A stretch of DNA of 64,000 bases from Oscillospiraceae bacterium. GTDB lineage: Bacteria; Bacillota; Clostridia; Oscillospirales; Ruminococcaceae. The stretch covers positions 30,259-94,258 of the forward strand of contig JAIKWY010000121.1 of NCBI GenBank assembly GCA_024684395.1, read 5' to 3'. Numbering within the stretch: position 1 is the first letter of the stretch; each line of letters opens with the position of its first letter. A program made the position numbers and the translations under genes. Under the pieces are notes generated by a model. It worked only from the letters and a program-made list of their open reading frames with translations, was not told where the DNA came from and did not search any database. Shown piece after piece: positions 45,832 through 54,843 of this stretch.

Positions 45832-45980
45832 TATCTTTTGCGGCGGATATGCAAAAAAATTTCCCCGCTTGCAGAAAATGCTGAAAGCTGGCAGGTTTTT
45901 CCCAGGGGGATCAATGATCCGGTGTGATATTGTGCATCATCACTGTCAAGCCGTCCCCCTCAGCCCCGCTTTTCTAAGGA

Positions 45981-46047
45981 AGTACTGATTTATTCGTAAA
46001 TCAGTACAGGGGGTGTGGGGCACAGCCCCACAAACAGCCCTTTTGCT
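45981..46047 (+). repeat. Three-hairpin intergenic repeat, copy A
   Basis: Hairpin 1 GTACTGATTTA-TTCG-TAAATCAGTAC (perfect stem with a TTCG loop); hairpin 2 TGTGGGGC-ACA-GCCCCACA; third hairpin not clear. The family is defined by hairpin 2 and the spacing, shared with copies at 59825, 62366, 63414 and 63672. Confidence 0.75.
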
Positions 46048-46119
46048 ATCCTCGAAGTACTGTATTACCGATTTGTTCAGTGCTTTCCTAAATTGATCTC
46101 CGTTTTTTTCAAAAAAGTG

Positions 46120-46148
46120 TTTACGAATCCAAGATTTTGTGGTACAAT
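46120..46148 (+). promoter_or_regulatory. Promoter of the CPBP protease gene
   Basis: TTTACG, 17 bases, TACAAT, about 40 bases before the start codon. Confidence 0.6.
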
Positions 46149-46187
46149 AGAAAGAGGGCAGCGATGCCCCGCAAAGGAGTGAAAAAA

Positions 46188-47357
46188 TTGAGCGACGAAT
46201 ACTTCTACATCGTAAATGATACAGGATCGGATGAGATCGGCGCCATGCCCGACCCGCAGGATCCGTTTGATAACCCCTCGGAGTTCCACAGCTACCAGTG
46301 TGACTACGGCGCCGTCATGCCGGAGATCCGCCTTGCAGGGTTCCGCCTGCCAAGACTCCCCGACGGCAGGGAACGCAGCCGCATCCGGCGCTTCCACAAC
46401 ATCGTGGGCGGCTTCCTGATGGGGCATTTCGTGGTCAGCAATGCGCTCGCCATCGGTATGGTGCTCGGCATCAAGGAGCTTGTCAGGATGGTGGACCGTG
46501 CGGCAGTCGGCGAGCTCCCGTACAATTATAACGAGCTCTTAGCGGATTACCTGGACAACTCCACCATGTGGCTCGTGCTCAGTATGCTGGTCTACGGGAC
46601 CTGCAATGTGCTGGTCGCCGTTTTCGGCTGTAAAGCGACCAGGATCCCCATCCCGAACCTCTTCCGGACAAAGGATCTGACGCCCGGGCTGATGTTCGCC
46701 TATATCTGCGCTGCGCTGTGTATCCAGGCAGGGATGGGCGTGGCAGCCACAACGGTGGTGGATCTATTTGATGCGAACGGTATTTTGCTGTTTGATGAGG
46801 CGGATTCCCTCGTCCCGACAAGCACCCGGGGCATCATCGTGAGCTTCGTCTACAGCGTTATCGTGGCGCCCATCACCGAGGAGCTGCTGATGCGAGGCTT
46901 TGTGTTGAAGAACCTCAGCCGCAGCAACCAGCACTTCGGCATCATCATGACAGCGTTCATCTTCGGCATCTGGCACGAGAACGTGCCGCAGTTCCTGCTG
47001 GCATTCGTGGCAGGCTGCCTGTTCGGCTACGTTGCCGTAAGGCATGACTCGCTCGTTCCGGCGATCATCTGCCATATGTCCGTCAACCTCGCAGCCGAGG
47101 TGCTCAGCTTCCTCTATGAGCATGAGTTTGACCTCGCCTCGAGGATCGGAGATTTTATCTATACCGCACTGGCGCTGATCGGTCTGGTGGTGATCATCAA
47201 GCTCCTGATCGTTGACCGCTTCCCCCGTGCCACCGTGGCACAGCAGGAGAGAGGCGTGCGCATCGCACTGAGCAGCCCCCTGATCCTGCTCATCATCATC
47301 TGCCACATCGGATCGACCGTGCTCTATATTCTCCGCATCTCAGGCATCGTATCATGA
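46188..47357 (+). CDS. CPBP family intramembrane glutamic endopeptidase
   Basis: 389 aa from a TTG at 46188 with AAGGAG 8 bases upstream; an ATG at 46164 would place that site inside the gene. Eight or so membrane segments. CPBP (Abi/CAAX-protease-like) motifs: APITEELLMRGFVLK (Glu pair and Arg, ~228-242), GIWHENVPQFLLAFVAG (His) and ICHMSVNLAAE (third motif). The family includes self-immunity proteins of bacteriocin loci and Rce1-like prenyl proteases. No bacteriocin gene is nearby, so the substrate is unknown. Confidence 0.9.
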   Translation: MSDEYFYIVNDTGSDEIGAMPDPQDPFDNPSEFHSYQCDYGAVMPEIRLAGFRLPRLPDGRERSRIRRFHNIVGGFLMGHFVVSNALAIGMVLGIKELVRMVDRAAVGELPYNYNELLADYLDNSTMWLVLSMLVYGTCNVLVAVFGCKATRIPIPNLFRTKDLTPGLMFAYICAALCIQAGMGVAATTVVDLFDANGILLFDEADSLVPTSTRGIIVSFVYSVIVAPITEELLMRGFVLKNLSRSNQHFGIIMTAFIFGIWHENVPQFLLAFVAGCLFGYVAVRHDSLVPAIICHMSVNLAAEVLSFLYEHEFDLASRIGDFIYTALALIGLVVIIKLLIVDRFPRATVAQQERGVRIALSSPLILLIIICHIGSTVLYILRISGIVS

Positions 47358-47363
47358 CAGAAA

Positions 47364-47391
47364 ACCGCACAGAGCTGTAGCTTTGTGCGGT
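47364..47391. terminator. Bidirectional terminator
   Basis: ACCGCACAGAGCT / AGCTTTGTGCGGT stem between the convergent CPBP and VanX-type genes. Confidence 0.75.
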
Positions 47392-47397
47392 ATATTC

Positions 47398-48054
47398 TTA
47401 TCGTTTCAGATATGCCGAGGAGACCGGGAACTCAAAATAGGTATCCGGATAGGGCTCGTTGTGCAGAGAGAAATGCCACCATTCGCAGTCGATCGGATCG
47501 AAGCCGTTCCGGACCATCACGTTTTGCAGGAGCATCCGGTTCTTGTACTGCTCCTCCGTGACCTCACGGCTGTCCGGATGCGACAGCTCGCTGAACAGAT
47601 CGAACGGGCTGCCCATGTCGAGCTCCTTGCCGGTCTTCATGTCGAGCAGCGTCAGGTCGATCGTGCTGCCACGGCTGTGGCTCGAACGGCTGGCGATGTA
47701 GCCCTTCTGGAAGAGCTCCTGCTTTTCCAGATCCGGATAGAAGTACTCCTTCATCCGGACATCCTGATCCTCCAGCCCCCAGAACACGAAATGCTTGACT
47801 GCCGCTGCCGGACGATAGGCGTCAAACACCTTCAGCCGGTAGCCCTGCACCTGCATCTCGTTGCTGACAGTTTTCAGTGCCCGGGCGGCTTCCTTCGTGA
47901 TGATCGCACAGGGCTCCTCATAGCCGTCGATGCGTTCGCCGACAAAATTGTAGGTGGAATAGTACCGGATCTCCTGTACGATGCCCGGCACATAGTCTGC
48001 CAGCAGAACGAAGCCGGCGGGGTTCATTGTGACTGCATTGTCATAGCGTATCAT
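47398..48054 (-). CDS. VanX-type D-alanyl-D-alanine dipeptidase (M15D)
   Basis: 218 aa; ATG at 48054 behind AAGGGAG. Zinc-site motifs of the family: SSHSRGSTIDLTL (His and Asp ligands, ~115-127) and CEWWHFSL (catalytic Glu and His ligand, ~184-191); the upstream FDAYRP arginine motif is also present. These enzymes cleave D-Ala-D-Ala. No vanH, vanA or vanRS gene is adjacent, so it is probably a housekeeping or recycling enzyme rather than a glycopeptide resistance gene. Confidence 0.93.
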   Translation of the reverse strand: MIRYDNAVTMNPAGFVLLADYVPGIVQEIRYYSTYNFVGERIDGYEEPCAIITKEAARALKTVSNEMQVQGYRLKVFDAYRPAAAVKHFVFWGLEDQDVRMKEYFYPDLEKQELFQKGYIASRSSHSRGSTIDLTLLDMKTGKELDMGSPFDLFSELSHPDSREVTEEQYKNRMLLQNVMVRNGFDPIDCEWWHFSLHNEPYPDTYFEFPVSSAYLKR

Positions 48055-48232
48055 AGCTGTACTCCCTTCGTGGTGAATCATTCCTGACAAGTGGTGGCTT
48101 GTCCCTATCAGGGAAACCAATTATCGGGTATTTTAATGTGTATGATTACTGTAAAGCTGCACCCTCTTAAAATTGATTCCCGTGTGTCCCTGTGAAAACA
48201 TGATTTGCCGCTGTCCGGCGGGTCTGTTCCGG

Positions 48233-49765
48233 CTAAACGAACATCATAAACCCATAGACCGCCAGACTTGCCGCCATGAAGACCCCTGCCACGCCTGTGA
48301 TGCACCATCGCAGGACGGCAGCGGGCTTGCCTTTCATCTCCATCGACCAGAGACCGAGGAACAGCAGGCTCACATAGAGCGCCGGTGTCGCATAGCGGGC
48401 GCTCTGGGTGCAGGTGTGCGGGAATGTGAAGCAGAAGCTGTAGTAGCTGCCGAGCGTGATGATATATGTCAGCAGCAGCCCGATCTTCATCGACGGTTTC
48501 ATGGTGCCGCGGTGTACCAGAAAGCGGATCATGCAGAACAGCACCAGCGCCGCCAGCACCACCTGGCTCCAGAACAGCACCTCGCCGAACCCGGCGACAT
48601 GCTTTGTGTGATAGGTGTTGACATATTCGTCAAACACCGCCGTCTTCATCAGCCCGATCAGCGGGTTATATTCGTTGTAATCCTGCCCGTACATCGTGAA
48701 GCAGTCGTAGATATAACTGAACTGGAACGGTGAGAAATCAAACAGCCGTTCGAGTGTGGGATGATCCCCCACATACTGCTCACTTTCCATAGACAGCATG
48801 GGGATGTAGGTGATGGGAACGCCCCACCGGATGTAGTTCCGGATCTCCCACCAGAGCGCCGTGGGGACGCAGAACAGCAGAAACACCCCGTATTGCTCCA
48901 GATAGGGGAGCGGCTTCTTGATATGTTTGATGAATACGGCGATAAAGACCGCTGCCGCCGCCGGAGCTGCCAGCCACGCCGAGAGCTTTGCCATCATGCC
49001 GAGCCCGATCGCCAGCGCCAGTGGGATGATGTTCCACAAAGTAGGGTTTTTGTACCACTTTATGGTGAACAGCAGTGCCGTGAGCATCAGCAGGATGCTC
49101 AGGATGTCGTTGTTCAGCGCCCCGCTCAGGTAAATGAATGTCGGATGCAGCGCCATGATCGCCGCCGGCAGCACCAACGCCCGCTGTTTCAGCCCGAACT
49201 CCCGCAGGATCTGCACAAAGACCATCAGCGCCGTGGAGGACCAGACAAAGGGAACGAGCTGGATGCTTTCATATAAAGGTAAGTCCTCCAGCCCCAGCAC
49301 CGTCATCAGATGCATCCACCCCGCACACAGCAGGTGGTGGAGCGGTGGGTGATAGAACTGCCAGACCGACCGGACATCGAAGTCCGGCAGGTGGTGTTCC
49401 TGGAACAGATAGAGGATATAGCGGGCATGTCCGCCGTCGGAAACGAAGCTCCACACGTCGTGCTGCATGTCGGTGTAATCCATCCGAAGCACGAAACCAA
49501 GCCGTATACACGTACCGATCCACCACAAAAACCATGTGGTGCCGGCGTCCCGGATCTGCTTTTTGATCCGCAGCAGGAGCAGGATGAACCCCATCCCACC
49601 ACCGATCCCCACAGCTCCCCACCCGGCAGCCACCTGGAGCCCCGGATAGGGAAGCAGTGCACACCCCAGCGCCAGCAGGATGCAGACCGCCATTGCGGTG
49701 AGACATGGGTGCTGTCTGGGTATCTGTATCAGAAAACCCGCTATATCAGGTCGTTTTTTATCCAT
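48233..49765 (-). CDS. PMT/ArnT-like membrane glycosyltransferase (GT-C fold)
   Basis: 510 aa; ATG behind AAAGGGG. About 11 membrane segments. GT39-like features: an acidic pair in the first extracytoplasmic loop (MDYTDMQHDVW, ~94-104) and the QFYHPPLHHLL motif (~137-147). It likely transfers a sugar from a lipid-phosphate donor to an envelope acceptor. The acceptor cannot be deduced. The 178-base gap to the VanX-type gene holds only a short palindrome (GACAAG/CTTGTC). Confidence 0.85.
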   Translation of the reverse strand: MDKKRPDIAGFLIQIPRQHPCLTAMAVCILLALGCALLPYPGLQVAAGWGAVGIGGGMGFILLLLRIKKQIRDAGTTWFLWWIGTCIRLGFVLRMDYTDMQHDVWSFVSDGGHARYILYLFQEHHLPDFDVRSVWQFYHPPLHHLLCAGWMHLMTVLGLEDLPLYESIQLVPFVWSSTALMVFVQILREFGLKQRALVLPAAIMALHPTFIYLSGALNNDILSILLMLTALLFTIKWYKNPTLWNIIPLALAIGLGMMAKLSAWLAAPAAAAVFIAVFIKHIKKPLPYLEQYGVFLLFCVPTALWWEIRNYIRWGVPITYIPMLSMESEQYVGDHPTLERLFDFSPFQFSYIYDCFTMYGQDYNEYNPLIGLMKTAVFDEYVNTYHTKHVAGFGEVLFWSQVVLAALVLFCMIRFLVHRGTMKPSMKIGLLLTYIITLGSYYSFCFTFPHTCTQSARYATPALYVSLLFLGLWSMEMKGKPAAVLRWCITGVAGVFMAASLAVYGFMMFV

Positions 49766-50254
49766 AAAAACCCCTTTCAGGAGACCCCTCCACTTTTCCC
49801 CACAAATTATCGTTTTTGGGATGCCTTTACTCCATTATACCACACCTTTTGTCATGATGCAAGTGATTTTAAAACGAAAATACGTTCTTCGTCAAGCTGC
49901 TCTGCGTCAAAAATGGCAAAAACAGGTCTGTTTGCCACTGCATTAACAGCATATGATAACATAGTGTACAGAATCTGGGGAAGTATTTTGGGTATTATTG
50001 CAATTGACTGCCTCCCATGCATATGCTATAATAAAGATGGTTCATTGTATCACTATGCCCAGACAAAGTGGAGCCACGTCCCAGGGGATAACTATACCCT
50101 GACGGGGTGGAGTGGCGTCCCAGGGAATCCATACATATTAGAAAAACCGTGAGCAAGGACCATGTAGAGAGCAAAAGATCGACAGAAGGACTGCCGGGAC
50201 CGTTTTCCGGCAGACGATCCGAACAAAAGAAGGACGGCAAGCGAGGTGATCACG
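49766..50254 (+). promoter_or_regulatory. Gene-free stretch with dcw promoter and mraZ leader repeats
   Basis: TTGACT at 50004-50009 and TATAAT at 50027-50032 (17-base spacer) form the promoter. Downstream are two direct repeats of 21 bases starting at 50068 and 50107 (GTGGAG...CGTCCCAGGG), 39 bases apart. A CTGCCGG/CCGGCAG hairpin lies near 50190-50212. Nothing recognisable in 49766-50003. Confidence 0.65.
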
Positions 50255-50713
50255 GTGGAGGATGCGGCTGTATCCCCGGTATTAGTCTTTACCGGTACAT
50301 ACAATCATAATATGGATAGCAAGGGCCGTATCAACTTCCCTGTGAAACTGCGTGAACAGCTCGGCAGCAGCTTTGTGATCAGCCGGAGTCTGACACAGCA
50401 CTGTCTGTCGGTACACCCTGTTGACAACTGGAGAGCGCTGGAGCGTCAGCTTCTGAGCGCCAAAGGTCCCCGTGCAGAAATGATGGCACGCCGCCTGTTC
50501 TCCAGTGCATCCGAGGTCACTCCGGATCAGCAGGGACGTATCCTGATCCCCGCCGCACTGCGTAAATTCGCAGATCTGGACACGGCAGACGGCATCGTCA
50601 TTGCCGGTGTCGGCAGAAAAGTCGAGATCTGGAGAGCGTCGGAATGGGAGAAACTGTACCTCACTCCCGAGGAAGAGGAGGACAAGGAGCTGCTCAACGA
50701 TTTTTGCCTGTAA
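50255..50713 (+). CDS. mraZ: Transcriptional regulator MraZ
   Basis: 152 aa. GTG at 50255 is preferred because GAGGTG sits 6 bases upstream; a GTG at 50246 is the alternative. MraZ binds DNA and ribosome-associated targets and represses the dcw promoter in other bacteria. Two AbrB-like swapped-hairpin repeats: HNMDSKGRINFPVKLREQLG and TPDQQGRILIPAALRKFADL. First gene of the cluster, as usual. Confidence 0.93.
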   Translation: MEDAAVSPVLVFTGTYNHNMDSKGRINFPVKLREQLGSSFVISRSLTQHCLSVHPVDNWRALERQLLSAKGPRAEMMARRLFSSASEVTPDQQGRILIPAALRKFADLDTADGIVIAGVGRKVEIWRASEWEKLYLTPEEEEDKELLNDFCL

Positions 50714-50725
50714 GGGAGTGTTTTC

Positions 50726-51652
50726 ATGGAATTTACGCATTTTCCTGTGCTGCATAACGAGGTCCTTGAAGGCATGGCTATCCAGCCTGACGGTATCTAC
50801 GTGGATGGTACAGTGGGAGGTGCTGGTCATTCCAGGATGATAGCTTCCTGCCTGAGTGAAAAAGGGCTTCTTATCGGCATGGATCGTGATCCGGATGCAG
50901 TGGCAGCCGCATCGGAACGGCTCGCAGGGTACCCGGCGAAGGTGGTACACTGCAATTATTCCGAGATGCGTCAGGTACTCGATGACCTGGGCATAGAGAG
51001 CGTGGATGGTATCCTGTTGGATCTGGGAGTCTCCTCCCACCAGCTCGACACTGCAGAGCGTGGTTTTTCCTACCACACCGAAGATGCACCGCTCGACATG
51101 CGCATGAGTCAGGAGGGACTGAGCGCAAAGGACATCGTAAACACCTGGGAAGCCGGGGAGCTTACGAGGATCCTGCGGGAATACGGCGAGGAGCGCTTTG
51201 CCCCCCAGATCGCAGCGGCGATCGTCCGGGCAAGAGAAGAAGCGCCCATCGAGACGACCGGTCAGCTCGCTGATCTGGTATGTTCCGCTGTTCCCCAGAA
51301 GTACCGCAGGGAAAAGAACCCCTGCAAGCGTACGTTTCAGGCACTGCGTATCTGTGCGAACGACGAGTTCGGACACCTGCGCCTCGGGCTGACGGCAGCA
51401 TTCGACTGCCTGAGACCGGGCGGACGCCTGGCGGTCATCACCTTCCATTCGCTGGAGGATAGGATCGTCAAGCAGCAGTTTGCCGAATGGTGCAAGGGAT
51501 GCACCTGCCCGCCGGACTTTCCGCAATGTGTCTGCGGCCGGAAGCCGAGGGCCAAGCTCATCAACCGCAAGCCCATCACCGCCAGTGAGCAGGAGCTTGC
51601 AGAGAACCGCCGCAGTCACAGTGCAAAGCTCAGACTGATAGAAAGGAGCTAA
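50726..51652 (+). CDS. rsmH: 16S rRNA (cytosine(1402)-N(4))-methyltransferase
   Basis: 308 aa; ATG behind AAGGGAG. SAM-binding motif VDGTVGGAGHS (~29-39), catalytic region LDLGVSSHQLDTAERGFSY, and C-terminal VITFHSLEDRIVKQQF. Methylates C1402 of 16S rRNA. Starts 12 bases after mraZ. Confidence 0.96.
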   Translation: MEFTHFPVLHNEVLEGMAIQPDGIYVDGTVGGAGHSRMIASCLSEKGLLIGMDRDPDAVAAASERLAGYPAKVVHCNYSEMRQVLDDLGIESVDGILLDLGVSSHQLDTAERGFSYHTEDAPLDMRMSQEGLSAKDIVNTWEAGELTRILREYGEERFAPQIAAAIVRAREEAPIETTGQLADLVCSAVPQKYRREKNPCKRTFQALRICANDEFGHLRLGLTAAFDCLRPGGRLAVITFHSLEDRIVKQQFAEWCKGCTCPPDFPQCVCGRKPRAKLINRKPITASEQELAENRRSHSAKLRLIERS

Positions 51653-51656
51653 GGTT

Positions 51657-52136
51657 ATGGCTTATTATGAGCGCTATGGCAATTCTGCGCCCGCTTCGGT
51701 GCCGCATTCTGTGCCGCCCTCATATGGGCCGGAATACGACCCGCAGATCGAAATGGGAAGAACAAACGGTAGAAAAGCATCGGCTGTGAAGCTGATCCTG
51801 GGTGTATTCTTTTGCTTCGGATTGCTCGCAGCAGTGATCTACAGCAATGTACAGCAGCTCCAGATCAGTAACGAGATCACGGAAAAACAGCAGGAGCTGA
51901 CGGATCTCCAGAGCGAGAATGTCCGGATGCGGTCTGAGATCGCCGGACGCACGTCCAACAAAAATATCCAGGCGTATGCCGAGGATGTCCTCGGGATGCG
52001 TACCATCGACCAGTCACAGATCGAATATGTCCAGATCCAGACCAACGACGTCGTTGAGATCCCCGAAGAGGAGCAGAATATCTTCGTCAAGGTCAAGATC
52101 TGGTTCGACAGTTTTGTGGAATACCTCAGAGGCTGA
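51657..52136 (+). CDS. ftsL: FtsL-like septum protein
   Basis: 159 aa; starts 4 bases after rsmH with AAGGAG upstream. A ~45-residue cytoplasmic N-terminus, one membrane segment (LILGVFFCFGLLAAVIY, ~56-72), a leucine-rich coiled coil (about 75-105) and the LGMRTIDQSQIEYVQI motif typical of FtsL/DivIC. It would scaffold the division synthase. Assigned from position and topology, since sequence conservation in this family is low. Confidence 0.88.
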   Translation: MAYYERYGNSAPASVPHSVPPSYGPEYDPQIEMGRTNGRKASAVKLILGVFFCFGLLAAVIYSNVQQLQISNEITEKQQELTDLQSENVRMRSEIAGRTSNKNIQAYAEDVLGMRTIDQSQIEYVQIQTNDVVEIPEEEQNIFVKVKIWFDSFVEYLRG

Positions 52137-52300
52137 TGCCATAGAATACAACAGAGAGCGTATCCCACATTACCACGGCAGGATGAGAGAAGAACAAAAA
52201 CGAGTGTGTGTGATGGCTGCCGCTTCCGTCCGATATAAAAGAAAAAGGCACTTGCCCGGACGGATTCGGCTGCATCTGCAGAATGTAACAAGACGGAAGT

Positions 52301-52345
52301 ACGGCAGGCAGGGACAGACCTCTGTTTGCCGTGCATTTTGTTTTG
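52301..52345 (+). terminator. Probable terminator after ftsL
   Basis: ACGGCAGGCAG / CTGTTTGCCGT stem (two G-T pairs) followed by GCATTTTGTTTTG. The rest of the 350-base gap (52137-52485) holds the next promoter and no convincing gene. Confidence 0.6.
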
Positions 52346-52415
52346 TCAGAATAGCACTCTTTTATAGCTGGGATCTTTCGGATTTGTGACATCCTATAAA
52401 AATAAAGGCGCCGGT

Positions 52416-52444
52416 TTGACATTTGTTACAAAGTGGTGTATAAT
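52416..52444 (+). promoter_or_regulatory. Internal dcw promoter before the PBP gene
   Basis: TTGACA (52416-52421), 17 bases, TATAAT (52439-52444). Confidence 0.85.
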
Positions 52445-52485
52445 AGAATCGTATAACTATAGAATCACAGAAAGGAGCGGATCTT

Positions 52486-54804
52486 GTGCAAAGTATTGAT
52501 CATGAGCCCACCCGGGGCATGACTTTGCGTGCGATCTTCGGGGTGCTCGGACCGCTGGCGTTCATGATGGGCTTCGTGATCTGGGGTCTCGGGAACCTGA
52601 CGATCCGGGATCACCAGAAATACGCTGAAATGGCGAACAATACGCATTTCACCAACCGGACGATCACAGCCGGGAGAGGCGGCATCTATGATTCCAACGG
52701 CACGCCGCTCGCCTGGAGCGCAACTGTATATAAGATATATATGGATCCGCAGCTGTTCCGGGAAGAGATGGATGAGATCGACGAGATCATGAAAAAGCGC
52801 CAGGCAGCGCTCGATGCCGGCGAGGATCTTGGTGATGATGTGATCGTCAAGTCCCGTGCCGGGATCGAGGACGAGATCGTGAAGCTCCTCTCCGAGAAGC
52901 TGAAGATCAGCGAGGATACCGTCCTGACGGCGATGGAGAAGGATACCCAGTACTACGTCCTCCAGACTCAGGTCGAGAAGGCCGAGGCGGACGAGATCAT
53001 GGCGTATTTTGATGCGCTCGGCATGAATTCCATCACCACCCAGCAGGATTCCAAGCGCTACTATCCCCAGAATGAGATGGCAGCCTCTGTCATCGGTTTC
53101 ACCAACAGCGAGGGCGATGGTCAGTACGGTCTGGAAGCCTATTATGATGACTATTTAGCAGGCGTGAACGGGCGCACCACTTCGGCGAAGGATGCCTTCG
53201 GCAACGAGATGCCCTACCGCTATTCGACCACCTATCCGGCGCAGGACGGCTCCTCGCTGTACCTGACGATCGACACCACGCTGCAATATACCCTCGAGAA
53301 GAACCTCGAAGCGATGACCAAGAAATGGAACGTCACCAACCGTTCCTGCGGCATTATCATGAATGCCAAGACCGGCGCCGTCTATGCGATGGCGACCTAT
53401 CCGAGCTTTGACCTGAACGATCCCTCGATGATCTATGACGAAGCCACCCGCAATGCCCTCGAAGCCCTCCCGGAGGAGGAGTACGAGGAAGCCTATGTCA
53501 CCGCCCGTGAGCAGCAGTGGAAGAACAAAGCGATCACGGAGCTGTATGTTCCCGGATCCGTCTTCAAGATCTTCACCGCCGCATCGGCGATCGAGGAAAA
53601 GACCGTGGACTGGGAGAATGACACCTTCTATTGCAGCGGTGCCTATAACATCCAGGGTGCAGAGCCGATCCACTGCCACAACCGCTACGGCCACGGCTCC
53701 CAGAGCTTCGGCAAGGCGCTCGTCAACTCCTGCAACCCGGCATTCATCGAGATCGGTACATCGCTGGGCATCCACAAGTTTTCCGTCTACTTCACAGCCT
53801 TCGGACTGCGTGAGAAGACCGGCATCGACCTCCCGGGCGAGACGAAGAGTATCGCCTTCGAGGAGTCGAACATGAGCTTTGTAGACCTTGCGTCGAGCTC
53901 CTACGGACAGGGCAATATGGTAACGCCCATCGAGATGATCACCGGCATCTCTGCGGCGATCAACGGCGGCTACCTTGTGGAGCCGCATGTCGTGAACCGC
54001 ATCATTTCGAGCGACGGCAATGTGCTGAAGACCTACGGCACCAACGCCAAGCGCCAGGTCATCTCCGAAGAGACCTCCGCCGTCATGCGCAAGCTCCTCC
54101 AGGACGTTGTCGATGACAACCAGGGCGGCAATGCCCACATCGACGGCTACAAGATCGGCGGTAAGTCCGGTACGTCCCAGAAGTACATCGACGGCCATGT
54201 TTCCGAGGATCACAACGTGGCATCCTATACCTGCTTTGCACCGGCAGATGATCCGGAGCTCGTCATGCTCATCATGGCAGACGACCCGCAGGGCGGCAAT
54301 TACTACGGTTCCGTGGTCGTTGCACCCTATGCCCGTGCGATCATGGAGGAAGCGCTCCCGTATCTCGGCTATTATCCGGAGTACACCGAGGAGCAGTTCA
54401 AGCACCTCGATGTCAGTGTACCGCTGCTGATGAGCGAGGAGCTGGAGGTCGCCACCAATGCACTCGAAACGCTCGGTCTGAACTACGAGATCAAGGGCGA
54501 GGGTACTTACGTTGTCGGGCAGTGTCCGATCACCGGCACGGATGTTTCCGCCGGCGGCACCGTTGTCCTCTACACCGAGGAAGGCTATGCCGCAGAGCAG
54601 GTCGAAGTACCGGATCTGATCGGCTATTCGGCAGATGAAGCGAACACCCTCCTGACCAACCTCGGTCTGAACTATGTGGCGATCGGCGCCTCTTCGAGCC
54701 GTTCCGATGCCCGTGTCAGCGAGCAGTCGATCGAGCCCGGAACGATGGAGGATGTCGGCACTGTGATCCGCCTGACCTACCGGGTAGACGGGCAGTCCGA
54801 CTGA
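52486..54804 (+). CDS. Class B penicillin-binding protein (FtsI/SpoVD type) with PASTA domains
   Basis: 772 aa; GTG start behind AAAGGAG. One membrane segment (~18-38), a dimerisation domain, then the transpeptidase with SxxK in YVPGSVFKIF (~355), SxN as NSCNPAF and KSG in IGGKSGTSQ. Two C-terminal PASTA-like repeats follow (~640-772; for example VPDLIGYSADEANTLLTNLG). It cross-links septal peptidoglycan. Position after ftsL fits FtsI; PASTA domains and length fit either the division PBP or the sporulation SpoVD. Confidence 0.93.
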   Translation: MQSIDHEPTRGMTLRAIFGVLGPLAFMMGFVIWGLGNLTIRDHQKYAEMANNTHFTNRTITAGRGGIYDSNGTPLAWSATVYKIYMDPQLFREEMDEIDEIMKKRQAALDAGEDLGDDVIVKSRAGIEDEIVKLLSEKLKISEDTVLTAMEKDTQYYVLQTQVEKAEADEIMAYFDALGMNSITTQQDSKRYYPQNEMAASVIGFTNSEGDGQYGLEAYYDDYLAGVNGRTTSAKDAFGNEMPYRYSTTYPAQDGSSLYLTIDTTLQYTLEKNLEAMTKKWNVTNRSCGIIMNAKTGAVYAMATYPSFDLNDPSMIYDEATRNALEALPEEEYEEAYVTAREQQWKNKAITELYVPGSVFKIFTAASAIEEKTVDWENDTFYCSGAYNIQGAEPIHCHNRYGHGSQSFGKALVNSCNPAFIEIGTSLGIHKFSVYFTAFGLREKTGIDLPGETKSIAFEESNMSFVDLASSSYGQGNMVTPIEMITGISAAINGGYLVEPHVVNRIISSDGNVLKTYGTNAKRQVISEETSAVMRKLLQDVVDDNQGGNAHIDGYKIGGKSGTSQKYIDGHVSEDHNVASYTCFAPADDPELVMLIMADDPQGGNYYGSVVVAPYARAIMEEALPYLGYYPEYTEEQFKHLDVSVPLLMSEELEVATNALETLGLNYEIKGEGTYVVGQCPITGTDVSAGGTVVLYTEEGYAAEQVEVPDLIGYSADEANTLLTNLGLNYVAIGASSSRSDARVSEQSIEPGTMEDVGTVIRLTYRVDGQSD

Positions 54805-54843
54805 TCGGAGCGTTCCCTACACTATTTCTTAGGAGATGAAGCT

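Noticed and set aside
47398..48054. Glycopeptide resistance cluster because of the VanX-type gene and the VanZ gene
   Set aside because: No vanH, vanA ligase or vanRS genes are in the window and the VanZ gene is 10 kb away in a different operon.
52184..52387. 68-codon basic ORF between ftsL and the PBP gene
   Set aside because: It spans the terminator stem and has no ribosome binding site; composition looks like noncoding sequence.
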